This document shows positions 1 to 6,055 of a stretch of DNA of 10,652 bases, in pieces. How positions within the stretch are numbered: position 1 is the stretch's first letter; every line of letters starts with the position of its first letter. Source of the stretch: an uncultured Eubacteriales bacterium (lineage in GTDB: Bacteria; Bacillota; Clostridia; Lachnospirales; CAG-274); NCBI GenBank assembly GCA_902497185.1, contig CABVEG010000041.1:1-10652 (forward strand), in the 5' to 3' direction. Made by a program: the position numbers and the translations under genes. The notes beneath the pieces were generated by a model that ran no database searches, was not told the DNA's origin, and saw only the letters and a program-made list of their open reading frames with translations.

Positions 1-1
1 T

Positions 2-202
2 CTTCGTAATCTGAAAGACGCAGGCTGCGATGAGCCCACAATCCAAAAGTATTTTGAATTGCAAAATGAGAGCAAACGGCAGGAGCAATACAGACTTCTT
101 TATTTACACAGAGCGTCACTTTTAGATCAGGTTCATGTCAGCCAACACATGATCGACTGCCTTGATTATCTGATCTACACAATGAAAAAAGAAAAAATTT
201 AG
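2..202 (+). CDS. MerR-family transcriptional regulator, C-terminal fragment (5' end outside window)
   Basis: An open frame enters from the left edge and gives 66 residues before TAG. It begins LRNLKDAGCDEPTIQKYFEL and ends in a charged helix with IDCLDYLIYTMKKEK. Seen: a 'LK.AG....I.KY' segment followed by a long amphipathic helix rich in L, Q, R and H. In MerR regulators this is the end of the winged-helix DNA-binding domain, then the antiparallel coiled-coil dimerisation helix ending in 'LDY.IY..K'. The DNA-binding helices lie outside the window and no effector-binding cysteines are visible. The stop is 21 bases before the alcohol dehydrogenase start, in the same direction. MerR genes often precede oxidoreductase genes in clostridia, so control of the next two genes is plausible but inferred. 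The family assignment rests on the C-terminal pattern only. Confidence 0.6.
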   Translation, partial: LRNLKDAGCDEPTIQKYFELQNESKRQEQYRLLYLHRASLLDQVHVSQHMIDCLDYLIYTMKKEKI

Positions 203-223
203 AGTATTCGGGAGGTATCTATT

Positions 224-1399
224 ATGAACATGACTTTTAACTTCAACAATCCTACAAATCTGATTTTTGGCAGTGGGAAATTAAATGAGCTTGGCAAGCA
301 GAAGCTGCCGGGGAAAAAGGCACTCCTGCTGATTTCCAACGGAAAGACCACAAAGGTCAATGGCTCCTTTGATCGTGTTGTCAAACAGCTTCAGGCAGCC
401 GGCGTGGAATATGCAGTATTCAACAAGATTATGGAGAATCCGCTGAAAGACGTTATCATGGAGGGTGCTGCTTTCGCAAAAGAGAACGAATGTGATTTTA
501 TAGTTGCCCTTGGCGGCGGTGCAGTGCTGGATTCGTCCACCGCTATCTCTGCTATGGCGACCAACCCCGGCGACCTGTGGGACTATGTGAACGGCGGAAC
601 CGGTAAGGGACAGCCCCTTGTAAATCCGGGGCTTCCGATTGTTACTATTCCGACCTCATCCGGCACCGGTTCAGAGATCAACTGTTGGGGTGTTATCTCC
701 AACCCGGAGACGCATGAAAAGATTGGTTTCGGATATCCCGAGCTAGTTCCGGTTCTTTCCATTGTTGACCCGGAGCTGATGAAAACGGTTCCGGCGAGAT
801 ATACAGCTTATCAAGGCTTTGATGCACTGTTCCATAATACAGAGGTTATGATTTCAAAGGGCATTAACATCCTCAGTGAGACGATTGCTCTTTCCGCTAT
901 TGAGAGCATTGCAAAATATCTTCCTCGTGCCGTAAAGGACGGAAACGATCTGGAAGCCCGTGAGTATGTGGCTTATGGCAGCACGATTGCCGGTATGACC
1001 ATGCAGCTTACCAGTACTACAGCACAGCACTCTATGGAACACGCTATGAGTGCTTATCATCATAACCTGCCCCATGGAGCCGGATTGATCATCATTTCCA
1101 AAGCATTTGCAGAGTTTTTTATTGAGAAGCACGCCTGTGACGAACAGTTTATTAAAATGGCGAGAGTTATGGGAATCTCGAATGCTAATAAGCCGGAGGA
1201 TTTTGTTACCGCATTGGTACAGCTTCAAAAGGATTGCGGTGTGGATGACCTGAAAATGAGCGACTACGGTTTTACTCCGGAGGAATCTATGACATTGGCT
1301 GTTAATGCGAGAGAAACGATGGGCGGACTGTTCCTTGCGAATCCATGCGAAATGTCTGATGAGGAATGTGCGGGTATTTTTGACAAATCCTATCGCTAA
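224..1399 (+). CDS. Iron-containing (group III) alcohol dehydrogenase
   Basis: This 391-residue protein has the usual length for the Fe-ADH family (FucO, YqhD and butanol dehydrogenase types), cytoplasmic enzymes that interconvert alcohols and aldehydes or ketones with NAD(P)H. Visible motifs are the nucleotide-binding loop GGGAVLD (97-103), TSSGTGSE (144-151), and the metal-site region with D200 and H204 (GFDALFH), H269 (QHSMEH) and H284 (NLPHGAG). All four expected metal ligands are present, so the enzyme should be active. The start is supported by GGAGGT seven bases upstream of ATG. The order MerR, ADH, aldo/keto reductase suggests a carbonyl-detoxification or fermentation cassette. Substrate and NADH/NADPH preference cannot be read from sequence. 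No convincing terminator follows: a 7-bp stem at 1412-1429 lacks a T-run. Confidence 0.93.
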   Translation: MNMTFNFNNPTNLIFGSGKLNELGKQKLPGKKALLLISNGKTTKVNGSFDRVVKQLQAAGVEYAVFNKIMENPLKDVIMEGAAFAKENECDFIVALGGGAVLDSSTAISAMATNPGDLWDYVNGGTGKGQPLVNPGLPIVTIPTSSGTGSEINCWGVISNPETHEKIGFGYPELVPVLSIVDPELMKTVPARYTAYQGFDALFHNTEVMISKGINILSETIALSAIESIAKYLPRAVKDGNDLEAREYVAYGSTIAGMTMQLTSTTAQHSMEHAMSAYHHNLPHGAGLIIISKAFAEFFIEKHACDEQFIKMARVMGISNANKPEDFVTALVQLQKDCGVDDLKMSDYGFTPEESMTLAVNARETMGGLFLANPCEMSDEECAGIFDKSYR

Positions 1400-1544
1400 T
1401 AACGAAAAACCGTGTCGAAAACTTGACACAGCTTGCCGCCAAATTTTACCGTTTCCCACATAATCCTTAAACGAAGGTTTCTGAAATGCTGTGGCGACAG
1501 AGCTTTGAGAGCGGCAATAAAAAAGCAAAACAGGAGGACAGAAT
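1400..1544. other. Intergenic region between alcohol dehydrogenase and aldo/keto reductase
   Basis: This 145-bp gap holds one weak inverted repeat (GTGTCGA 1412-1418 and TTGACAC 1423-1429) without a T-run, and the ribosome binding site of the next gene at 1532-1537. I see no clear promoter or terminator, so read-through from the dehydrogenase into the reductase is possible. Confidence 0.4.
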
Positions 1545-2564
1545 ATGAGTAAGATGAAAAAAGCGTTTTTTATTTTACAGTCCATTTTGGCAATGCTTAG
1601 CCTTATGGGGTGTACGACTGCACAGGGAAACGAAACCGAATCCCCAATTTCAGAAACAGTTCCATTATCGACAGGTCAACAGGATAAAGATACTGTTTCC
1701 GCTGAAAACACACAAAAGCCTGACAGTGAATCAACAAAGAAAAATGACATTTCTTTTAACTTTGAAAAGAAAACGGTACATCTAAACAGCGGCTATGATA
1801 TACCGATTATGGGTCTTGGCACTTATGCTCTGTCTGACGAAGAATGCTACAACTCTGTAACAGCCTTATTGGAAAATGGAGGTAGGCTGATTGATACGGC
1901 ATCCTTTTACGGAAATGAAGAAAGTGTTGGTCGGGCAATTCGGGACAGTGATGTACCGAGAGAAGAAATTTTCGTGACAACAAAGCTCTATCCGACACAA
2001 TTTTCCAATCCCGAAGCAGCAATAGCGGAATCCCTGCAAAAGCTAAATATTGGCTATATCGACCTACTTTTACTACATCATCCTGGAACAAATGATGTGG
2101 AGGCATATCATGTGATGGAGCAGGCCGTCCGTGACGGTAAGGTACGTTCCATCGGACTTTCTAACTGGTATATAGAAGAACTGGAAAAATTTCTGCCACA
2201 GGTTACAATAATGCCTGCTGTTGTCCAGAATGAGATTCACCCCTACTATCAGGAGCAGGAGGTTGTTCCCTATATTCAGGAGCTAGGGATTGTTGTAGAG
2301 GGTTGGTTCCCCTTTGGCGGCAGAGGACACACAGCGGAACTTTTGGGAAATAAAGTGATTTCATCTATTGCCGAGGCACATGGCGTCACATCGGCACAGG
2401 TAATTCTTCGCTGGAACCTGCAAAGGGGCGTTGTTGTAATCCCCGGTTCCAGTAATCCCGACCATATCAGAGAGAATCTGGATATTTTCGGATTTGAACT
2501 GTCGGAGGAAGAAATGGATCAGATTGCCGTGTTGGACAAGGGTGAAAAGCATGAATGGTATTGA
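1545..2564 (+). CDS. Aldo/keto reductase with lipoprotein signal peptide
   Basis: This 339-residue protein has two parts. Residues 1-23 form a lipoprotein signal: KMKK, a hydrophobic stretch, and lipobox LMGC with C23 as the acylation site. Residues 24-70 are a Ser/Thr/Glu/Lys-rich linker. From about residue 75 it is a full aldo/keto reductase TIM barrel. The catalytic tetrad is D117, Y122, K147 and H178, with GLSNW (204-208) and the cofactor segment IPGSSNP (299-305). The family reduces aldehydes and ketones with NADPH. Position 301 is Gly where many members have the NADPH-phosphate-binding Lys. AGGAGG at 1532-1537 precedes the ATG by seven bases, and no Met lies between residues 21 and 89, so the signal peptide is genuinely part of the gene. 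The predicted location outside the membrane is odd for an NAD(P)H enzyme. Confidence 0.9.
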   Translation: MSKMKKAFFILQSILAMLSLMGCTTAQGNETESPISETVPLSTGQQDKDTVSAENTQKPDSESTKKNDISFNFEKKTVHLNSGYDIPIMGLGTYALSDEECYNSVTALLENGGRLIDTASFYGNEESVGRAIRDSDVPREEIFVTTKLYPTQFSNPEAAIAESLQKLNIGYIDLLLLHHPGTNDVEAYHVMEQAVRDGKVRSIGLSNWYIEELEKFLPQVTIMPAVVQNEIHPYYQEQEVVPYIQELGIVVEGWFPFGGRGHTAELLGNKVISSIAEAHGVTSAQVILRWNLQRGVVVIPGSSNPDHIRENLDIFGFELSEEEMDQIAVLDKGEKHEWY

Positions 2565-2586
2565 TCTGAAAGCCGGTATAAATTGA

Positions 2587-2636
2587 AAAGCTCCGATTGT
2601 GAAATTGAACAGCGGTTGTGATATGCCGACTGTGAA
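2587..2636 (+). pseudogene. Remnant of an aldo/keto reductase N-terminus
   Basis: Just after the aldo/keto reductase stop, one frame reads KAPIVKLNSGCDMPTV. This matches VHLNSGYDIPIM at the start of the barrel in the preceding gene. At DNA level 2608-2634 aligns with 1785-1811 at 22 of 27 positions, and all five differences are transitions. A stop (2584-2586) lies directly upstream and the similarity ends where the group II intron relic begins, so this is a fragment and not a gene. It could come from a second, tandem aldo/keto reductase gene that was deleted, or from a local duplication. Confidence 0.55.
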
Positions 2637-2637
2637 A

Positions 2638-2698
2638 ACCGTACGTACGGTGGTGTGGGAAGTCGGTAGATAAAATAACTATCTACCGACTATCCTAT
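2638..2698 (+). mobile_element. Group II intron relic: 3' half of domain V plus domain VI
   Basis: The stretch CCGTACGTACGGTGGTGTG at 2639-2657 matches what I recall of the 3' strand of domain V in many bacterial group II introns. It is followed by a domain VI-like hairpin. The stem is GGA plus AGTCGGTAGATA (2658-2672), the loop is seven bases, and the return strand is TATCTACCGACT (2680-2691). An unpaired A at 2692 comes next, then TCC (2693-2695). A bulged A a few bases before a 3' end finishing in AT (TCCTAT, end 2698) is the branch-point layout of group II introns. The 5' half of domain V and everything upstream (domains I-IV and the reverse transcriptase) are absent, so the intron is dead. 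Because T's follow, the hairpin could secondarily act as a terminator for the reductase gene. Confidence 0.62.
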
Positions 2699-2720
2699 TT
2701 TTTAATCACAGAGCTATGGC

Positions 2721-4016
2721 TTAAATTAAATCTTTTGCCCTACCAGCCATATATAACGGTATATTTGTAAAACTATCATTTTTTTCATAGTTGAGCTTTG
2801 AATATCTTATTGCTTTAGCAGGTTTATATTGCCTTAAATAATTTTTAAAGCTTTCAGCATTTACACTTTCTCCGGCTTTAACCTCCACAGGAATAATATC
2901 CATTCCGTCCTGAAGCACAAAATCTATTTCTTTTGCCGATGTTGGAGCATAGTATTTAGGTTCAACATCGTACATTTCTCGTATCTGTTGAAGAACGTAA
3001 TTTTCTGTTAGAGGTCCCTTGAATTGATAATCAGCACTTAGCAGCACAGCCTCGTTGCTTACACCTGCCATATGCTTTAAAAGTCCAACATCAAACATAA
3101 AGAGCTTAAAGTGATTTAATTGCTGAAAAGCTGATAATGGATGCTCAGGCTTAGTAACGTTATAAATTCTGACCACCATACCGGCAGATACAAGCCACTC
3201 TATAGCCTCCTCGTATTCCCTTGCTCTTGCACCCTCTCTAACAAGTCCATACAGAAACTTTTCATTATTTTTGGCAAGTTGAGTGACAATACTTCTAAAA
3301 ACCATAAGTATTCTGCCACTGTTTACACTTCCGTTATGCTTTGAAAAATCGTTTTCATAAAGCGTAATAAGCTCATCCTGTATTTGCTTTATTCTTTCGG
3401 GATCCTTTTCTGTTATCCAAGAGTGCACACATTCGGGCATACCGCCAATAATAATATAATAATTGTACAGATCTAAAAGCCTGTTATGAAATATTTCTTC
3501 TATTTTCTGACCGTTTTTAACGGAGTTATAATATTTATATAACCCTTCGTCCAAAGCCTCCAAAAATTCGTCAAAGGTAAGAGGATATATATTGATAATA
3601 TTTACCTTACCCACCGGATAGGATTTAGGCTTGGCAAGAAGTGTGCCTAAAAGACTTCCGGCTGAAATAATATGAAATTCATTTGCTTTTTCATAAAAAT
3701 ATTTCAGGCAATTTAAAGCGTCGGGACATTCCTGAACCTCATCAAATATTATTAAATGCTTTTCGGGCAAAATCTTTTTACCAACGATAAGCCCTAAAAG
3801 TTCAATAATTCTGGATGGATCCTTATTTGTTTCAAATATAGAGTTTAATCTGTCCTCTTCGTCAAAGTTAAAATAAAAATAATCCTCATAACAATCCTCA
3901 CCGAATTTTTTCATAAGCCAGGTTTTACCAACCTGTCTTGCTCCTTTTAGTACTAAGGGCTTTCTGTGTGGGTCGTTTTTCCATTTAATAAGTAGGTCAA
4001 AAGCTTTTCTTTTCAC
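2721..4016 (-). CDS. AAA ATPase of the ATP-binding DUF4143 family
   Basis: The protein has 431 residues from the preferred start, or 434 from the upstream in-frame GTG at 4025; numbering here uses the longer form. Visible motifs are Walker A GARQVGKT (28-35), Walker B LIIFDE (91-96), and the family signatures SAGSLLG (121-127) and PLTFDEFL (148-155). The C-terminal DUF4143 part contains EIDFV (366-370) and VEVKAG (380-385), resembling a PD-(D/E)xK nuclease-like core with D368, E381 and K383. These proteins are common and variable in copy number in gut anaerobes; the cellular role is unknown. GTG at 4016 is preferred because AGAGG (4025-4029) lies eight bases upstream, whereas a start at 4025 would sit inside that Shine-Dalgarno. 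It is transcribed alone from a good promoter and has no partner gene. Confidence 0.9.
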   Translation of the reverse strand: MKRKAFDLLIKWKNDPHRKPLVLKGARQVGKTWLMKKFGEDCYEDYFYFNFDEEDRLNSIFETNKDPSRIIELLGLIVGKKILPEKHLIIFDEVQECPDALNCLKYFYEKANEFHIISAGSLLGTLLAKPKSYPVGKVNIINIYPLTFDEFLEALDEGLYKYYNSVKNGQKIEEIFHNRLLDLYNYYIIIGGMPECVHSWITEKDPERIKQIQDELITLYENDFSKHNGSVNSGRILMVFRSIVTQLAKNNEKFLYGLVREGARAREYEEAIEWLVSAGMVVRIYNVTKPEHPLSAFQQLNHFKLFMFDVGLLKHMAGVSNEAVLLSADYQFKGPLTENYVLQQIREMYDVEPKYYAPTSAKEIDFVLQDGMDIIPVEVKAGESVNAESFKNYLRQYKPAKAIRYSKLNYEKNDSFTNIPLYMAGRAKDLI

Positions 4017-4039
4017 ATAAATCACCTCTGTTTGAAATT

Positions 4040-4068
4040 ATTATAACACATAATTTTTAAGTATACAA
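4040..4068 (-). promoter_or_regulatory. Sigma-A-like promoter for the DUF4143 ATPase
   Basis: On the minus strand TTGTAT (4063-4068) is followed after exactly 17 bases by a perfect TATAAT (4040-4045). Transcription would start near 4033, just ahead of the AGAGG ribosome binding site. The leader is therefore very short and leaves no room for a riboswitch. Confidence 0.7.
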
Positions 4069-4245
4069 TAATATTTTACACATTTTAACGGAAAATTGTT
4101 TGCAAAAAACACATTATTTGCTTTGCTGATCAATTATTTCATATATAAAGATATGCTAATTATTATAATATACAAATGTTAATTTTATAAAATTGTTAAA
4201 TGTACTAAAAATATTCAATCTATATAGATTTCTGTTTTTAGAAAT

Positions 4246-4749
4246 TTATGCGATTATTTTATTTATTGCTATTTTTGTCTTACAAAAATAGTTATCTCCA
4301 AGTGAATCAGTAATAAAAATAACTAATTTCTGCTTTTCCTTAAAAACTTTATTTTCAACAGCTTTCTTTAGTTGTATTTTAAAATCCCCTACCTCAAAGA
4401 AAAAGTCAATACTTTCCTCAGGGGCAATTTTAACAGGTAGATTAATTTTAGTGTAAGAGTGGTCATACTGGGCATTATTTATCCATAGGATTTTTTTGTT
4501 TCCTTGAATATTTATAGAATTAATTTGTACATGCCTTATGCCCTTATTTTTTACAGTAATACAGTAAAAATTTAATGGTTTGCTAGAAATTGTATCTAAT
4601 GAAATAGCCGCTTTAAACTCTACTTTAACTATTTTCTCCAGAGGTTGTTTATATTGTTTAACGGCAATTAGAACAGCTCCCGCTGTCAGTAAAGAACCTA
4701 TTGTTGTTCCAATAGCTCCAAATGCACTCCAAAATATTTCCCAATTCAT
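4246..4749 (-). CDS. Small membrane-anchored protein of unknown function
   Basis: I do not recognise a named family for this 167-residue protein. Residues about 5-30 form one hydrophobic segment rich in G, A, I and T. Positively charged KQYKQP follows, so the remaining 130 or so residues probably face the cytoplasm. The soluble part alternates short hydrophobic strands with N, K and I-rich turns (FYCITVKNKG, HVQINSINIQG, LVIFITDSLGD) and looks like a beta sandwich. Proteins with one N-terminal helix and a beta domain of this kind are frequent beside phage and plasmid genes, but I cannot assign a function. The start is supported by AAGGAG (4760-4765), ten bases from ATG. It has its own promoter and shares orientation, but probably not a transcript, with the ATPase about 220 bp downstream. 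Very AT-rich. Confidence 0.65.
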   Translation of the reverse strand: MNWEIFWSAFGAIGTTIGSLLTAGAVLIAVKQYKQPLEKIVKVEFKAAISLDTISSKPLNFYCITVKNKGIRHVQINSINIQGNKKILWINNAQYDHSYTKINLPVKIAPEESIDFFFEVGDFKIQLKKAVENKVFKEKQKLVIFITDSLGDNYFCKTKIAINKIIA

Positions 4750-4780
4750 TTATGAATATCTCCTTTATTTTTATTTAACA

Positions 4781-4809
4781 ATTATATCATTTTTAACTAA
4801 AATATTCAA
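4781..4809 (-). promoter_or_regulatory. Sigma-A-like promoter for the 167-residue membrane protein gene
   Basis: On the minus strand TTGAAT (4804-4809), a 17-base spacer and a perfect TATAAT (4781-4786) are present, about 30 bp ahead of the ATG at 4749. The strong match supports the gene being real despite its lack of a recognisable family. Confidence 0.7.
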
Positions 4810-4870
4810 TTTTAAGATTGTCTTGAATTTGCTTTTGTATTAATTTATTTCTTCTTTTTATATAAAGGCT

Positions 4871-5122
4871 GTTCTGGTTCCGTGTTCAAGCTATAGAAAA
4901 CTAATTTTAAGCCAATATAGGCATATTACAAGAAGCTAATGCTTCTCGTTGCTGTGTCGCTTTGCTCCACAGCACCCTGCTTCGCAGGGCAATATATTTA
5001 TCCTTTAGCCTTGGCTAAAGGTAGCTTACCATCAGAAAAAACAGACAAGCCTGCTTTTTCTTCTGATAAGCTATATTATTGCGTTATTATAGTTTTATTA
5101 CCTTGGAACACGGAACCTGAAC
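4871..5122. repeat. 252-bp element with terminal inverted repeats and five internal hairpins
   Basis: The ends are inverted repeats. GGTTCCGTGTTC (4876-4887) pairs perfectly with GAACACGGAACC (5106-5117), and pairing extends to 4871-4890 and 5102-5122 with one mismatch and one bulge. Between them, five hairpins follow in a row: 4931-4946 (6 bp), 4950-4974 (TGCTGTG/CACAGCA), 4975-4989 (CCCTGC, loop TTC, GCAGGG), 5002-5021 (CCTTTAGCC/GGCTAAAGG) and 5022-5073 (a long stem with a 3-base bulge). The layout fits a multi-branched RNA closed by a long-range stem, or a non-autonomous transposable element of MITE type. No clear target-site duplication is seen. A 66-codon reading frame across it (4939-5139) is a by-product of the hairpins. 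Confidence 0.7.
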
Positions 5123-5208
5123 AAAAAACACACATCTAATTAAAGATAACATAATTTTCTAGTTTTGTTTAAATTTGATGATTTGATTATATATTATAAC
5201 AGTGCATA

Positions 5209-5227
5209 CATTAGGAATTACCTAATG
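5209..5227 (+). repeat. Short perfect hairpin upstream of an intrinsic terminator
   Basis: CATTAGG (5209-5215), loop AATTA and CCTAATG (5221-5227) form a 7-bp perfect stem. It lies about 30 bases before the terminator at 5259-5285 and just after an AT-rich tract containing TATAAC (5195-5200). It could be the 5' hairpin of a short transcript, but no good -35 box is seen. Confidence 0.4.
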
Positions 5228-5256
5228 ATGTCTTTAGGAACATAGAGGAACGCAGA

Positions 5257-5285
5257 AGCCCGGTCGTAATGACCGGGTTATTTTT
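5257..5285 (+). terminator. Intrinsic terminator with no obvious upstream gene
   Basis: CCCGGTC (5259-5265), loop GTAAT and GACCGGG (5271-5277) are followed by TTATTTTT (5278-5285). The stem is G+C-rich in very AT-rich surroundings, with two further weak pairs at its base. Since no gene ends just upstream, it either ends a small RNA beginning near 5200, stops read-through from the repeat element, or acts as an attenuator ahead of the recombinase operon. Confidence 0.75.
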
Positions 5286-5312
5286 ATGCCGCAAGGAGGT
5301 GTTTAGAAAGGT

Positions 5313-5411
5313 GTACTTTAACGAATATTAAAAAATCATCAAAATTTGTGTTCGTTAAGTACCAAAATTATTAAGCGGACATATTCAAAAAATAAAAGAC
5401 CTTTACGAACA
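5313..5411. promoter_or_regulatory. Repeated GTACTT-AACGAA sites at the recombinase promoter
   Basis: Three related sites precede the recombinase gene. GTACTTTAACGAA is at 5313-5325 (+), its inverted copy TTCGTTAAGTAC at 5351-5362, and a third copy CTTTACGAACA at 5401-5411 (+). A weak promoter, TTGTGT (5346-5351), 17 bases, TATTAA (5369-5374), overlaps the middle copy. Small serine recombinases bind inverted half-sites next to their own gene and often repress it, so this may be the recombination site (res) and operator in one. That reading is inference; the repeats and the spacing are seen. Confidence 0.45.
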
Positions 5412-5425
5412 AAAAGGAGGACAAA

Positions 5426-6055
5426 TTGGACAACAGAACCTATTACTATGCAAGAGTATCATCAACGGAACAGAATTTTGACAGGCAGCTTGAGGCTTTT
5501 AAATCTATGGGAGCTGACACCAGAGATATTATCACAGACAAGGCAAGTGGTAAAAATCTTGAACGCTCAGGCTATCAGGCTTTGAAGTCAACTATTTTGA
5601 GAAAAGGTGATACTCTTGTTGTCAAAAGTCTTGACAGGCTGTCAAGAAACAAGGCTGACATAAAAAGTGAGCTTGAATATTTCAAAAATGAGGGAATCAG
5701 ACTAAAGGTCCTTGACTTGCCAACAACTCTCATTGAACTTCCAAAGGAGCAAAGCTGGATATTTGATATGATTAACAACATTCTCATTGAAGTTTTAAGC
5801 TCTATTGCCGAACAGGAAAGGCTGACAATACGCAAACGCCAAAGAGAAGGCATTGATGCCGCAAAGAAAAAAGGCAAGCATCTAGGAAGGATAGCTATTA
5901 ATTATCCATCTGAATGGAATGAGTATTACAGGCTTTGGATTGATGGCAAAATTACAGCACAGGAATTTATGTCAGCAACAAATTTGAAAAGAACTACATT
6001 TTACAAGCTACTTAAACAATACAGGGAGGAAAACAAATGGAAGAAACTAAATTAA
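5426..6055 (+). CDS. Small serine recombinase (resolvase/invertase type)
   Basis: The protein has 209 residues. The N-terminal catalytic domain opens with YYYARVSSTEQNFDRQ (6-21), in which R10 and S12 correspond to the catalytic Arg and Ser of gamma-delta resolvase. It continues with LVVKSLDRLSRN (64-75), holding the conserved DRLSR arginines. The long E-helix region includes SSIAEQERL and KRQREGIDAAKKKGKHLGR. The C-terminus has a short helix-turn-helix (ITAQEFMSATNLKRTTFYKLL). It should make and rejoin staggered cuts by a serine nucleophile at paired sites. The TTG start follows AAAGGAGG (5413-5420) by five bases, which suggests modest translation. The gene overlaps the next by 19 bp, so the two are probably co-translated. 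Likely roles are plasmid or element resolution, inversion, or mobility of the module. Confidence 0.9.
   Translation: MDNRTYYYARVSSTEQNFDRQLEAFKSMGADTRDIITDKASGKNLERSGYQALKSTILRKGDTLVVKSLDRLSRNKADIKSELEYFKNEGIRLKVLDLPTTLIELPKEQSWIFDMINNILIEVLSSIAEQERLTIRKRQREGIDAAKKKGKHLGRIAINYPSEWNEYYRLWIDGKITAQEFMSATNLKRTTFYKLLKQYREENKWKKLN

Noticed and set aside
1412..1429. Inverted repeat GTGTCGA-AAAC-TTGACAC as a terminator after the alcohol dehydrogenase
   Set aside because: The stem is short, includes a G-T pair, and no T-run follows.
854..1585. A 243-codon minus-strand open frame across the end of the alcohol dehydrogenase gene
   Set aside because: It is antisense to a clear Fe-ADH, has no recognisable motifs or ribosome binding site, and runs through the intergenic gap only because of codon bias.
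2661..2703. 12-bp perfect hairpin followed by TTTTTT read as an ordinary terminator of the aldo/keto reductase gene
   Set aside because: The T-run begins six bases after the stem. The upstream GTACGTACGGTGGTGTG and bulged A fit a group II intron end better. It may still act as a terminator, but I did not list it as one.
4871..5122. CRISPR array or retron RNA as an explanation of the hairpin-rich element
   Set aside because: There are no direct repeats with spacers, and no reverse transcriptase or cas gene in the window.
4939..5139. A 66-codon open frame beginning MLLVAVSLCST that looks like a short secreted peptide
   Set aside because: It lies across the internal hairpins of the inverted-repeat element, has no ribosome binding site, and its hydrophobic look comes from the hairpin arms.
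5311..5331. A six-codon leader peptide (GTG TAC TTT AAC GAA TAT stop) after AAGGAGG at 5293-5299
   Set aside because: The spacing of eleven bases is long, the frame lies upstream of the likely recombinase promoter, and chance is a sufficient explanation. The good Shine-Dalgarno may be left from a lost gene.
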